A stretch of 64,000 nt of DNA, taken from contig MEHQ01000142.1 of NCBI GenBank assembly GCA_008828725.1, positions 482,272 to 546,271 of the forward strand, written 5' to 3'. The DNA is from Saccharina japonica. Taxonomy: Eukaryota > Sar > Phaeophyceae > Laminariales > Laminariaceae. Positions 36,201-47,100 of this stretch are shown piece by piece (within the stretch, counting starts at the first letter, position 1; every line of letters begins with the position of its first letter). The notes beneath the pieces were generated by a model, which saw only the letters and a list, made by a program, of their open reading frames with translations, made no database searches and was not told where the DNA came from. The translations under genes and the position numbers were made by a program.

Positions 36201-39200
36201 TGCACAACTGCCGCCAATTGCTGTGTGTGCTGGTAGAACGCATAAACCCTTTTAGGACTGCACTGCTGTACATAAAACAGATATCTGACTCAATTTTTAA
36301 GTAATAATACTCTCACCCCATACGGGAGTGCACTCCTAATACTGCATAATACTGCCTAAAGGTGCCTACCTTAAGCCTAAAGGTGCCTACCTTAAGCCCA
36401 AAGGTGCCTAAGGGGGTCTAAAACAAAATTTCTTGGAGATTTTCGGTCAAATAGCGCCGATCTCCGGCTTGACATTACGTATACATCAGTAGGATCTCCG
36501 GCTTCATCCATGATTCATCACTTATCACCCAGCTCGAAAAGGGGCCCCTACAGTTCAGGCGGCCGAGAACATTAGCATCTCGTGTTCGTAGTACATAGGC
36601 CTCATTGTAGGCCTCAACAGCAGCAGGCATCAACAGCAGTAGGCTACAACAGTAGGCATCAACAGCAATAGGCCTCAACAGTAGGCATCAACAGTAGTAG
36701 TAGGGCATCAACAGTAGTAGTAGGGCATCAACAGCAGTAGGCCACAACAGGAGGCCTCACTCACCCACTGCGCCGATGCCGTTGCCATCGCCGCTCCAGT
36801 CACGCCAAGTCCAAACCCGAACATCAGCAAAGGGTCGAGCACCAGATTCACAGCTCCCACCACCATCGCGTTGACAAGACTCACCTTCGGCTCCTTCATT
36901 CCCCTACGTATTCAGCAAAAAAACAATGAAAACACACACCAGCTGTGAGATCGAGGACTTTATGTGTGACGAACGACAGTAACCCAGAGGGCGAGGCATT
37001 GACACGAGGAGGACGGCGGCGAGGTCAGGTAGGCACCCCACTGGGACGATACGGTGGGCATTCGCGAAAGGGTCATGTCGAAAAAAAGGCAGACCCTCCC
37101 CTCCCTACAAGCAAATACCACCATTTCGACCGGGGCCACGTTTTGGCGCGTGTAATAATTTGTCTGTTCCACTCTGCGAACCGGTGTTGCTGCTGCTACT
37201 GCTGCTGCAGTATTGTATCGACGCTCTCCTTCGACACATGCCGCACAAACAAAAACGAAACACGCCTGGCGACTAAAAAAAAACAGAAAAAAACGAGGCA
37301 CACCTGAAAGTCCCGCATGCCACAAGCAAGAAGAGGTTGGCCGGGAAACCCAACGCTCGCCATCTCAGGTAGGGAACGGCCAGTCCCATCACTGCAGGCG
37401 GGGCCCCCATGAGGGACAGAATGGACCCCGCATGGAAAAAGAATGCCGCAGTCATGGCAACTCCCACGAGCACCGACAGGCCGGAGGCGAGGGTGATCGT
37501 CCGCCCGATGGCCTTTCGGTCGCCCAGCTTTCTGCCGTGAAAAGGAAGCGCACCCAACAAAATCTGGTAAACGAAACGCTAATACGGTATGTACATCAGT
37601 GGGCCAGGCTAACAGCAGAATTCATACGTCGGCTGTCGACACGAAACGTCAGAGCGCGAATACACCGGGACAGGCCAGCAGTACGTGGGGTTTACAACAC
37701 GTGGGGTGCAATAGGAAACGACATCAATACGTCCGGTTTACAACACGAGGTATCTACACGAACAACAGGACAGGACACAACACGTCCGGTTTAAAACACG
37801 AGATGCCAACACGTATAGCAGTGGAACAGGACAGAAACAATGCGGGCTCACAACACGAAACGTCAAAGCATACAACAGGACAGGACAGCAACGAGTCCGG
37901 TTTACAATCACGAGATGTCAGCACGTCCAACACCACAGGACGACAATACGTCAGGCTCACAACATGGGATATCAACACGTCCAGAAACAAAACAGGACAA
38001 AAATACGTCAATTTTTCCAACACGAGATGCCAACACGCCCGGCAGTGGAATAACCGAATACAAGCATACGCCGGGTTTCCAAGAATAAGTTGGGCAGACT
38101 GGAGGCAGAGAGCGCAACGGCGCACGCACCGCTGAATACGTCGAAACGATGCAAAAACCTAGCGAGCGCCAGCTATCGCTGTATTATGCATTGCCCTCTA
38201 CCCGCCGTATAGTAAAGTATTGCAGTGCAGTACAGCAGTACAGTAGAACGAACAGCAGTAGTATAGCATAACGGAACAGCAGTACAGAGTATATATGTAC
38301 GTATAGAGGTACAACAATGGAGGCGGCAGGGGTCCGGGGATCGGTACGCGCAAAACAAGCGGTAGGCGGCACCCGCGGGCGGCTGTGCTACTTCCCCCAG
38401 GACCGGTGGAGGGAAGAAAATAAAGGAGAAAAATCAACCCTTTCACTACTGAAAAACTGATTCTGCACTAATTCCAAGTTTTGTTTCCCCCCGAAAAGTA
38501 GGTCCAGTTGTGAAGGGCTTTAACGCTTTAACCCTCTGCCACTTGAATAACTTGAATAAAGCAGAGCATAGCGACCGAAAAGCGACAAAACTATGCCAGG
38601 TGCGGTGTTACCACCCGTCCAATCATCAGTAGGAGTAGGAGCGTGCAGCAGTATGAATTAAGCATACTATACGATCAGCATCACGCGGCGTGCGTGTCGG
38701 AGATGCCCTTGTATTGCACATTGGGCACCCCTCCCTATATATGATATGCCCGGTATACCCGATGTGTTAGGCTGCTTCGTGTGGGCGGTGCTGTAATTAT
38801 CGCATAACTGCACTTTTTTTCGACACGTTTCCCCCCTTTACGGCATGCCTTCCAACAAAAAAACATTTTTTTCCCCTTTAACCCTTTCAAAACTGCAAAA
38901 CTTGTCCCCACACTAATTCCGAGTAGTTTGTGCCCAAAATCGTGGGACCGGTTCTTAAGGGGTCAAGGCAAAACTCCGAAGTAAAACCAAAGCGATTTTC
39001 CAAAAACAAAAACAAAGGGGTAAGGCACGCCTTCGAATATAAACCACGGGTTACGCCAAAGGTAAAGCTCACCGTTGCTCGCCGATCAAGACGGAAGTTG
39101 AAGTCAAGAAGGCGCAGCTGCATGCACCGTAAACATACCAGACACCGGCCGTAGCGTGACACAGAAGGACCAGACGAAAATTCGGGCACGACAAGGAAGG

Positions 39201-42200
39201 GCACGGCGAAACCACGACGGTTACATTTTAGCAAGATACTCTTGTATCTCAAGTGTTAATGGTCGAAATAATAATAGTGAGTATCAGTGAGGGCTACTGA
39301 ACGAGACCGGATACGATATCGCACTTTAAATATTACGGGGGAGCATAGTAAACACTAGTAAATAGGACCTACGGTACAGACTAGAGCCTATATATCTACC
39401 CATTTTTTCTAACCATATTTGGTCCTATTTACTATGCCCCCCAGTAGAAGAAACATCAAATCGATGCTATTTACATAGCCAGGGGTCCGTCGATATATAT
39501 ACGTCGAAATTTTACGTTCCGTTGAGTAACAACAACAAAATAGAATGGGATGCCAGGAGATGGAGAGCAAACCGCGCTTGATGCGATATAGCGAAAGCTT
39601 TGAAAGCTTCGGTGCGATCTCTAACACCACGAAAATATACATACCATAGCGAGGACGAACACAAAAAACGAGAGGGGATAACGGAGGCACCCACGTCATA
39701 AAACAGCACTAAAAAAACAGCAGTCCCACCCTATTTCCATAACCTCAACGTGCATACAGGGGTACTATTCCGTAACACACTACATACAGCAGTGTTACAG
39801 CAGTACTACGGCAGACTTGGTGTGTTCTTCCTCGAACTACGTAAAATAATCTGGTCGAGAAAGCATCCCACACTGCTGTAAAACTGTACCAAACGCAAGG
39901 AAAAATCAAGCAATACCTCTGCATCCAAACTTTTCACAAACTTTTACGCCCGATATCCTATTATGAGCCGTCACAAAAAAAACAAAATGTGCCGCCATAC
40001 GTAGCACATACCTGGTATACGACTTACGCCTGCACAAAACAAAAGCAAAAGAGGCCAACACTATTTAAGAAAGCGTAACAACAGCAAAAAGGGCCGACAA
40101 GTTGTGTTACTTATCACAACAGCCCACAACAGCTTACGCCAGCGCGGAAAACCCCCCAAAAAAACGGCCAACAAACCTATCCCTCTAGAAAACAAAACAA
40201 AAAAAGGGCAACAACAATAAATGTTGACGCTGCTTTACGCACCTGGCCGTGATGAAAACAACGTTAAAAGCCGCCGTACAGGGCCCGATGGCGGCAAGGC
40301 TAAGCGCCCCAAGCCTTCCGACGTACCCAGTGTCCACGAGCGAAAGACACGGGTCAACCAGCACAGCTCCGAGCGTCGGAATCGCCAGATCGAATATTTC
40401 TGAGTCGAAGACGTTTCGCTGGGATGCTCCGACCACCGCAGAGTTAAATTTCTGCTTCGCGCGAGTTGTCCGCGTGACGCGTGCCCGTGGTTGCCTGTCG
40501 ACATCAGCGGGGGCAAAACAATAAATAATGAATTCCCTGAGTTGTTGGCACGGTGTTGGTTTTTATCGGCATGTGTGTATGTATGTATATGTACATGCGT
40601 ATTTTACACGAGCGAGCGTAACCTCAGATTCTCGGGGGAAATAAGGGAGTCTTGGAGGTGTGCCGACAGCCTCTAGATAGAAACGCCTCCCTATACGATA
40701 TATTGGCAACCCATCGTCTTGTGTGTTCTCACAAAGAAGAAACGATAACCACCCATGCCCTACCGCAAATACGGACGAGCGGTTGTTGAGTGCGGTTCTT
40801 CCAATTGCTCGTGTTTCGGTATTGCCGGTATTCTATACGCGTATTGTCACTTGTTACAGGTTACAGCCTGTTTAGAGTGAAGGCAGGATTTCAGGGAAAT
40901 GAGCTACTACGAGAGAACATCATCATCATACAGCATAGCTTCGCATTCAACTCTGCAGTAAATGCACGCCTGCCTGTGTTTTTCTTGCTTAGTTTTGTTT
41001 CATTTATTGTGATCGCAGGTCGCCGGTTTTCCCTCTAAAGTGTCGTGGTTGTACCATTCACCGTGCATGCTACACCGTTTACGGTAATCCAAGTGATTTT
41101 TTATGACACACCACACACCGGCAAGTCTATAACTACACGGGACAGAAAACGCCAGCCATCTACCAATCAAATCGCTGTATTAACGGGAGCCACGCCAGCC
41201 AGATGGCGAAATCATGCCGCACACCAACAAGCCCACAGCACGAAAACACCGCATCACTCACGCGACAGCCATGCGACGATTGACCTTCGATCTCGACAAA
41301 TACTCAACCCACGATTAACCCACTTCGTACCGGGCAAGGCCAGTGAGTATACATAACGATCTCGAAGGTATCATTGCGATCCGTAGTCTAGGAGGAGAGA
41401 GGTTGCCTGCCACGTCATATGATCTTCGTCTAAACCTTCAAAAAGTGCTGTTTTTGGCCATCGGAGACGAATCGAGAGTTTTTTCGTCTGTTTCCAACAC
41501 CTTGGCTGCCAAATACATTTTTATCAGACGCCTGGCCGGCGCCCGCCACATACCATCCACCGAGAGGGGAGCACTGTAACACTGGGGTGGGTCGGAGCCT
41601 CTAACCAGTGCGATCCGTTCAGATTTCATGACGCAGTCGCTGGATTTGTCGATCGATGTCAAACATGAAAAACGGTACATTTCTTGCGATCAGCGAGATA
41701 TCAAGATTTGGTGTCGTCTGTTTTCTACACACCAGCGGTCGAATGTTTTTTTACCAGATGCCTGACCGGCTCGCGCCACGTATCACCGAGCAAGGCATGA
41801 GCACTGTAACACTAGGGTGGGTCGGAGCCATTAACCAGCGTGATCCGTTCAGAGCTCATGACGGGGTCGTTGGGTTTGTCGATCGATGTCAACCGAGGAT
41901 TCTCATAAAAAAGCTGTCTCCAGAACCTGCCAGAACAGGAGTTTCATGAGTATTGCGCGGGCTTCGCCCGCGTAATTAAAGTCCCCGCGAGCTGTCCCGT
42001 GACGTTAAAAATTTGCCCCACACACCCCCTGCGACGGAGTTCCAAGCCGATTTTCTCCGAAATTGTGGTCGCAGGTGGCCGGTTTTCTTTTCAAAGTGTC
42101 GTGGTATCTCAAGAGTACAATTCAACGTCCATGGTACACCGTATGCCGCTGCTGTAATAAAGAGATTTCATAACACACCCCTGCGACGAATTTCCTAGCC

Positions 42201-43604
42201 GATCATCTCCGAAACAAGAAGGGCGCACAAAACGAAAATGGTTATGGTCATGGTCCCTTTGGAAAGAGCTCGGCGAGATGCTATGAAGGTTTAATGTGAA
42301 CAACACACACACCGACGCATTGCTCGGTGTTTACGCCCTGGCCTCTCTGTCCCAGACAAAATCGGTATGCAAATTCGTTCGAGGGGCGGTGCTATCTCAC
42401 TAATAGTACTGAGTATACCCACGTATACCTGGTATTAATAAAAGTATCACACCTGGTCACTCGCGTGATAAGGGTAGAGGCCGGTGCTCGGTGCTTGAAC
42501 TTGGCCGTAAACTTGAGACCAATCGACTTACTTGAAGTTTTTTCGTATACTTGCACGTTTACAAGCGTACAGCGAACGGCACCAGAGCGAGCACGGCAAG
42601 GCTATCATGCCGGTAGCACCCCTGATTCCGCTACGAGTATACCTGGTATATACTCGTACCTGGTATGTATACAGTAAAGTATATTCGTATGAGTACAACT
42701 CCGAATGCACGCGTTTCCACTCCTGTACTCGTAAGGACAACAGCAGTCAACGTCAGTCTTGGATGTCAGATACCACATGCTGTAAGCAGTACGAGTACAT
42801 CGTAGCAAAAAGCACTCTGACCACTATTAATAACTCGTACCTCTGGTACTTCGTACGATATAGCAGCGGTTATTTTGTTATTTACCTGGTATGCCTCGAA
42901 TCTGACCACCAACTCGTATCTAGTTGGGGTTATTTGCTAATTATGCCTCGAAGGTCTCAGATAAAGTCGTTCTTTCACAAAAACACCCATCTCACACGAT
43001 CGTAGGTACCGGTACTCAGATCAGGGGATGACTCACAGGGCAAGATCGCCGTTGGCTGCTCCACCGTCCCCTGCAGGCAGCGGCAGTGCTTCATTCAGAT
43101 CCTCCTTCGACGTTATCACCATGTGAATACCAGTAAGATTCTGCACAGCAGCTCCTGCTCGCCGTGAGTTCTGCTGGGAGCATCCTCTTCGTAGCACTCC
43201 AATAGGGCGTCTGAGATGGCCAGGATGGCATTGGAATTGCTTCCTACGAGTGTCACGCGACGAGCACGCGAGCGTCAAAGCCGATTGTCGTTACTTAGTG
43301 CGATGCTTATACTGATAGGGCCAGAGGTAGTCGTTGGATGATACGTATTCTATGAAAAAGCTGTGCAGCAGACGTTCTGTTGTGCAGTGTGTGACGCATG
43401 CAGCGCAGCCTACACTTTGCGGCCCTCTACTTGGAGATTGGGTACGATTTCGTCCTTTCGAACCTGCGATTCAAACTGAAAATGATGGAATGACTGAAGT
43501 GCCCACCTGTATGTACACTGCGGCTTGGGCACGAACCCTTGGACGCCATGCCTCAGGAAGGTGAAGCAGTAGATCCACAGGAGAAATTTGGCCCGTCGTG
43601 GCAT
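30285..43604 (-). CDS. Plastid-type MATE efflux transporter (DinF/EDS5-like), 10 exons
   Basis: Exons: 43604-43464, 43170-43037, 40494-40243, 37531-37304, 36903-36765, 35449-35315, 33829-33712, 32670-32405, 31747-31615, 30499-30285. All junctions keep frame, giving about 586 aa. Landmarks: EIFDLAIPTLGAVLVDP and GYVGRLG (TM1), KLGDRKAIGRT, VACGTF|RGMKEPKVSL, NLVLDPLLMFGFGLGV, AAARMGILEIAAHQ, EALGSAGQVMISGY, DALFYGASDF, GWGIQGLWISMTYVLF. This is the multidrug and toxic compound extrusion fold: 12 helices, exporting organic molecules by H+ or Na+ antiport. The N-terminus (MPRRAKFLLWIYCFTFLRHG) is a signal peptide followed by VQG-FVPKP, which suggests import into a complex plastid. The family's residues between FNVVFITA and RKLGDRKA (about 20) are missing from my model, so a short in-phase exon probably lies between 40243 and 37531. 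An alternative acceptor at 37563 keeps the frame internally. Exon 1 and exon 2 are less certain than the transmembrane exons. Confidence 0.85.
30604..30700 (+). mobile_element. AAGGGGTTAA-family MITE
   Basis: ACAACCCTTTCACTACAGTA, then CCCACACTAATTCCAAGTAG, TTTGTACCC, and the inverted end CGAAAGGGGTTAACG. Both ends are visible. It lies just upstream of the last MATE exon in its intron. Confidence 0.72.
30875..30940 (-). mobile_element. LINE 3'-end fragment flanked by C/G runs
   Basis: Minus strand: CTCCGTCTCGAAAGGATGCG, TCAATGGTCAAAATGACGAA, GGCAGCAACAAATGAGA, a diverged copy of the last 66 bp of the LINE at 11931-14406. It is bounded by 12 G (30863-30874) and 12 G (30941-30952). Confidence 0.78.
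31420..31443. repeat. (CCCAA)n short run
   Basis: ACCCAACCCAACCCAACCC, four to five units, in the last intron of the MATE gene. It is followed by a lone AAACCCTAAC, which is not enough to call a telomeric tract. Confidence 0.8.
33205..33302 (+). mobile_element. AAGGGGTTAA-family MITE
   Basis: AACCCTTTTAATACTGCAAC, CCGCACTAATTCCAAGTAAT, CCCCCAAAAACGGGGG, then GGTTATAAAGGAGTTAAAG. Intronic to the MATE gene. Confidence 0.7.
34360..34735. repeat. TACAGAT-rich repeat family, copy 3
   Basis: The longest copy: ATCATCTACAGATACATCAG, TAGGTCCTAACCTGCCG, TACAGATCTAACCCAGGAAA, CATGTCCCACATCATGCAGA, many ATCATACAGAT units, and a closing GATCTAGGCTGTAGATT that inverts the start. Intronic to the MATE gene. 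Confidence 0.65.
35104..35225. mobile_element. Diverged AAGGGGTTAA-family MITE pair
   Basis: AAACCCTTCACACAG...CCCCCAAAAGTGGGTGCC and AACCCTTTTGGAACTGGCAC...ACTTCCAAGTAGTAGTTAAG. Two overlapping partial copies, the first ending in GTTTTAACCC. Confidence 0.5.
36243..36345 (+). mobile_element. Diverged AAGGGGTTAA-family MITE
   Basis: AAACCCTTTTAGGACTGCAC, TTTTTAAGTAATAATACTC, CCCCATACGGGAGTGCACTC. The right end is lost. Confidence 0.45.
36350..36420. repeat. 20-bp tandem repeat (TAAAGGTGCCTACCTTAAGC)
   Basis: Three direct copies of about 20 bp, each with the CCTTAAGCC joint. Intronic to the MATE gene. Confidence 0.8.
36600..36757. repeat. Minisatellite of (T)AGGCATCAACAGTAG units
   Basis: About nine units of roughly 15-21 bp (AGGCCTCAACAG, AGGCATCAACAG, AGTAGGGCATCAACAG). 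It begins within 10 bp of the donor of MATE exon 36903-36765. Confidence 0.85.
37625..38060. repeat. Minisatellite of about 60-bp units
   Basis: About seven diverged units built from CGTCCGGTTTACAACACGAG, ATGTCAACACGT and AACAGGACAGGACA. It lies in the MATE intron about 95 bp upstream (minus strand) of the exon starting at 37531. Open frames across it are an artefact of the repeat. Confidence 0.85.
38436..38525 (+). mobile_element. AAGGGGTTAA-family MITE
   Basis: CAACCCTTTCACTACTGAAA, TCTGCACTAATTCCAAGTTT, CCCCCCGAAAAGTAGGTCCA, then GTTGTGAAGGGCTTTAAC. Both ends are visible. Confidence 0.72.
38878..38967 (+). mobile_element. AAGGGGTTAA-family MITE, best-preserved copy
   Basis: TTTAACCCTTTCAAAACTGC, CCACACTAATTCCGAGTAGT, TTGTGCCCAAAATCGTGGGA, then CCGGTTCTTAAGGGGTCAAG. 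The ends are inverted over about 16 bp. Confidence 0.78.
39334..39446. mobile_element. MITE of the TACGGGGG...CCCCCGTA family, copy 2
   Basis: Left TACGGGGGAGCATAGTAAAC with AGTAAATAGGACC; right GGTCCTATTTACTATGCCCC followed by CCAGTA, an inverted pair of more than 20 bp. Intronic to the MATE gene. Confidence 0.72.
41000..42190. repeat. Local duplications in the large MATE intron
   Basis: A 150-bp segment at about 41512-41665 recurs at 41749-41902: TGTAACACT(G/A)GGGTGGGTCGGAGCC, GATCCGTTCAGA, CATGACG, TTTGTCGATCGATGTCAA; offset about 237 bp. A second pair, GTGATCGCAGGTCGCCGGTT near 41010 and GTGGTCGCAGGTGGCCGGTT near 42066, shares AAAGTGTCGTGGT downstream. CCCCTGCGACG and AGCCGATNNTCTCCGAAA also repeat at 42030 and 42178. 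No gene was seen. Confidence 0.7.
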
Positions 43605-44134
43605 GCTAGAGGCGTCGAGGGCCGGGAGAAGAACCCGGGACGACGATGGCACTTGTATCTCAAGTACGCGAGTTGCAGGCAAACCCTTATCTTCCTCCCA
43701 AGGTTGCTATAGACCTCGGCCCGCCTCGGAAACTGCAACCAAGAAGCCCAGCCCAAGAAGATGGGACGCAATGCAACGTGAAAAGTACGACCGCGCAGTG
43801 CGATCCGAGATTACACTGGTCCCTCGTCCCGCCAGAGGTTAGTGGTTGTTGACACACTCTTCTCTGGCTGGGTTCATATATGGTTGTTCGATTGAAGCGA
43901 GGAGTTTATATGGATAAAATGGCGGGATATAGAGGGGACAGGGAAATGTGGATAGTATGCGGCCTGCACCTGCTGGCCTGTGGCTGCACAAAGCGGGCTA
44001 TCACGGGGCCACCTCCTCGATTGCAGTGGCCCCTTGCGGGCGCACGCGTGAGGTGCATCCATTGCCCCTCACCGAGAAGGGCGAATTTTTTTGCTCAAAT
44101 TCTTAGGTCAGATCTGCACGTCACCGGGCGGATC
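43605..44134. promoter_or_regulatory. Shared upstream region of divergent MATE and TMEM260-like genes
   Basis: The proposed start codons (43604 on -, 44135 on +) are 530 bp apart, head to head. Both 5'UTRs and promoters must lie in this interval unless further 5' exons exist. I see no clear TATA box or other element I can assign. An alternative in-frame ATG for the plus gene at 43880 would shorten the interval to about 275 bp. Confidence 0.4.
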
Positions 44135-47100
44135 ATGACACGAAGCAACAAATCTTCGCACCACAAGCCCGACCGTCGCGAGGGCACGCAGCGAAAAGAC
44201 AAGGACGCCGCATCGAAGCAAATAAGGCCTGGGTCGCCTCGAGGGTGCCAATCCAGCCTGTTGGGCTTCCGGCACTTGGTGCTTGGTGGATATGTCCTCT
44301 TGATCTTTGTATACACGGCGATGCCTTCCGTACCAGGCGGAGATGCCGGAGAGCTACTCGCATCTGGGTGTCAGTTCGCGATACCGCATCCTCCCGGTAA
44401 GCCCATGGGTGACGGTCAACAGCAGTGCCCTCACTAGCTCACTAGCCTACAGCACAGCAGTACCTCTCACGATATGATACACGTCCAGGTCTATGATAAC
44501 AGGCAGTAGTTACAGATTTTTATGGGATTTTGAGACAAGTGTCCGAAACTGCTGCTTGGGCTGCGACCCAGTGTTCCTTTGTCCTCCTACGTCGTATTCA
44601 AAAAAAAAAAAAAAAAAACTCGTACTGCCAAGGTACTGCTGTACTTGTTGGTTTGCAGATATGATACGTTTTTAAATTATCAACGGTGACTACCTCGTAC
44701 TGCTGTGTGTACCATGTGCCATGTCCAGTGATGTGAACCGACGACCGAAAGTTGTTTTTTTCGGTCGTTTTTTTTTTCGATTTTTCCCGACCGAAAACCG
44801 GCAATTTGTGTTTTTCGGTTTATTTGCAAAAAACCGACCGAAACCGACCGACATTTTCGTTTTTTTCTCGGTTTTATCGGGATTTTCTCGTTTTTTCGCG
44901 TTCGGTTTGCTTAAACAATCCCGACCGAAACGGACCGACTTTTCGGTGAAAAAGCGAAAAACCGACCGAGCCATTTTTCGTTTTCGGTTCACAATTCACA
45001 ACACTGGCCATGTCCTTCGTATACATGATTCTTACGACAAGTTGCGGATGGATTACAAAATTACTCAGGCGCTCGGGGGAGGGATTCACGGATTCACCAA
45101 CCTATACGTACGCGCGAGGAATGTACTGGCTGTACTACTAGCTGTGGCTGTACTCGTAGAACACACGCGGCCGACAAACCACGCAGCTTACACAGCTAAA
45201 GCTGACACCACCCATATACGTACGTACGAGCTTGTATTCAATCCGGCATTGAACTAACCGCTAGCTTAATACCTGGTACTCGTACCAGGTATTTGCAAGT
45301 ATTTCACAGGTGCTCCAAATGCCTGGGAGTGAAGTATTTTCGAAAAAAATACTTCAGATACTTCGTGTACTCGCAGTATTTCGGGTTTATGGACTTTGGA
45401 TACTGCGAGTACTCGAAGTATTTTGAGATTATGTACTGCGGATACTGCCAATGCTCGAGTATTTGGGGGTCCGATATTGTGCGGGTACTCCTTGTACTCG
45501 CAGTATCTGGGGCTTCAGTATTTGCTCATACTCCCAGTACTCGCAGTATTAAGGCCGCCAGTACTCGAATACTCTCAGTACTCGGAGTACGATATTTACT
45601 ATTTACTCGATACTCCGAGTATACTGCACATTTCACAGATGCTCCCAGTACCCGGAAGCTTAATTAGAGTTTTTTCGAGGAAAAATAGTTTGGATACTTT
45701 GTGTACTAAGCAGAATTTCGAGGTTCTGTTCTGCGGATTCTGCCTGATACTACAAGTATTTCGGAGTTCGATACTGCGGGTAGTTCTTGTACTCGGGGTT
45801 CTGTACTGACCATACTCCGAGTACTCGCATTATTTTGGCCTTCCGTATTGGCTCATACTCCAAGTACTCGCAGTATGATGGCCGCCAGTACTCCAATACT
45901 CTCAGTACTGGGAGTACGAAACGTACTCGATACTCCGAGTATGCTCGGAGTATGAAGTATACTGGGAGCATCTGTGAAGTATTTCATGTGAAAGCGCATC
46001 CTGATTCGGTGGGTAGCTGCCCTTGAGCGATATACGGTACGGCCAGTATCTTCTCTGTGTCCTGGTCTTCATCGTGAGAATTGTCCCCCTCAAAGGAAAC
46101 GCCATGGACCGCCTTCATGGCAGCGGCGTCACCAGGATCCCATCGGGGCCTGCCTCGAAAGTATGCACGTACCAGAGATCCGGCACATGCGCAATGTTCG
46201 TCAGTTACACCGCTATATACCAGATCGTTTCTAGCCCGAAACGCAATATCGATCCGTCGATCGAGCGACTATATACTTTCATCGGCGATGCGCAGGGTCA
46301 AATTACTCTCACCGCAGTTGATATTGTAGTCTATGTAGCACGTCATGTGTGTAGACGCTCCGCCGTCGCAAATCCAACCCTCTCCCACCTTCCAGGCCAA
46401 CTCCGCAACACGTCCTTCTCGACCAAAGTTGCGCTTGCCTGCCCCTGCTACGGCCGTGGTGGCTGCAACCGCTACATACCGCACATTCATGTATCTATCA
46501 TCGCTCGAACCCACCAGCAGCAGCACGGTCAGACTCTTTTTTCGCTGACAAGCAGACTCCAACCGCGCGCTCCGCTCCTTTGCATCCGCCGCGTGCCACC
46601 CCCCTGCTTTCGGCCATCCTGTGGCCGTGTTTGCGACACCTTAATCTCCTTATCGCAGGTTTCTTCAAAATATTTTAAGCACAGGACCCACGGCGGTAGT
46701 ACGCTCCCGTACATGTTCTGTCCCACACCCCTCACTGGCTAATCTTTGCGGAAATAAATGACGCCTCAATGACCTCTTTGACCGCGCGGAAAGAACTCGC
46801 ACGTTATCGTAACCCCCCAGATTCAACACCTCGAGCGCACGAAGCACCAGCGCCAAGCCCTATGAAGGGCTTCCTTTCAAGTCGGTCTGTGCGATACTGA
46901 TCAAAACGTTCTCCCGCCTTTTTCTGTGTCACCGTGTCCACCCCAGGTTATCCGCTCCTCAACGTTTTTTACTACCTTACCGGTTCGACAACCTTCCCGT
47001 CCATACCGCCACCTTTGGGCTGCGCCTCCTGTTCTCCGAGTACGGTGGCTTTGGCTTCAAACATGTTGTCCGGGGTGTTTGGGTCAGTGACGGCCGTTTT

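Noticed and set aside
37599-38135. Long plus-strand open frame of about 178 codons
   Set aside because: It is the translation of a 60-bp minisatellite inside the MATE intron.
46023-46742. 239-codon plus-strand open frame
   Set aside because: It lies antisense to the Copia protease remnant and has no protein-like features.
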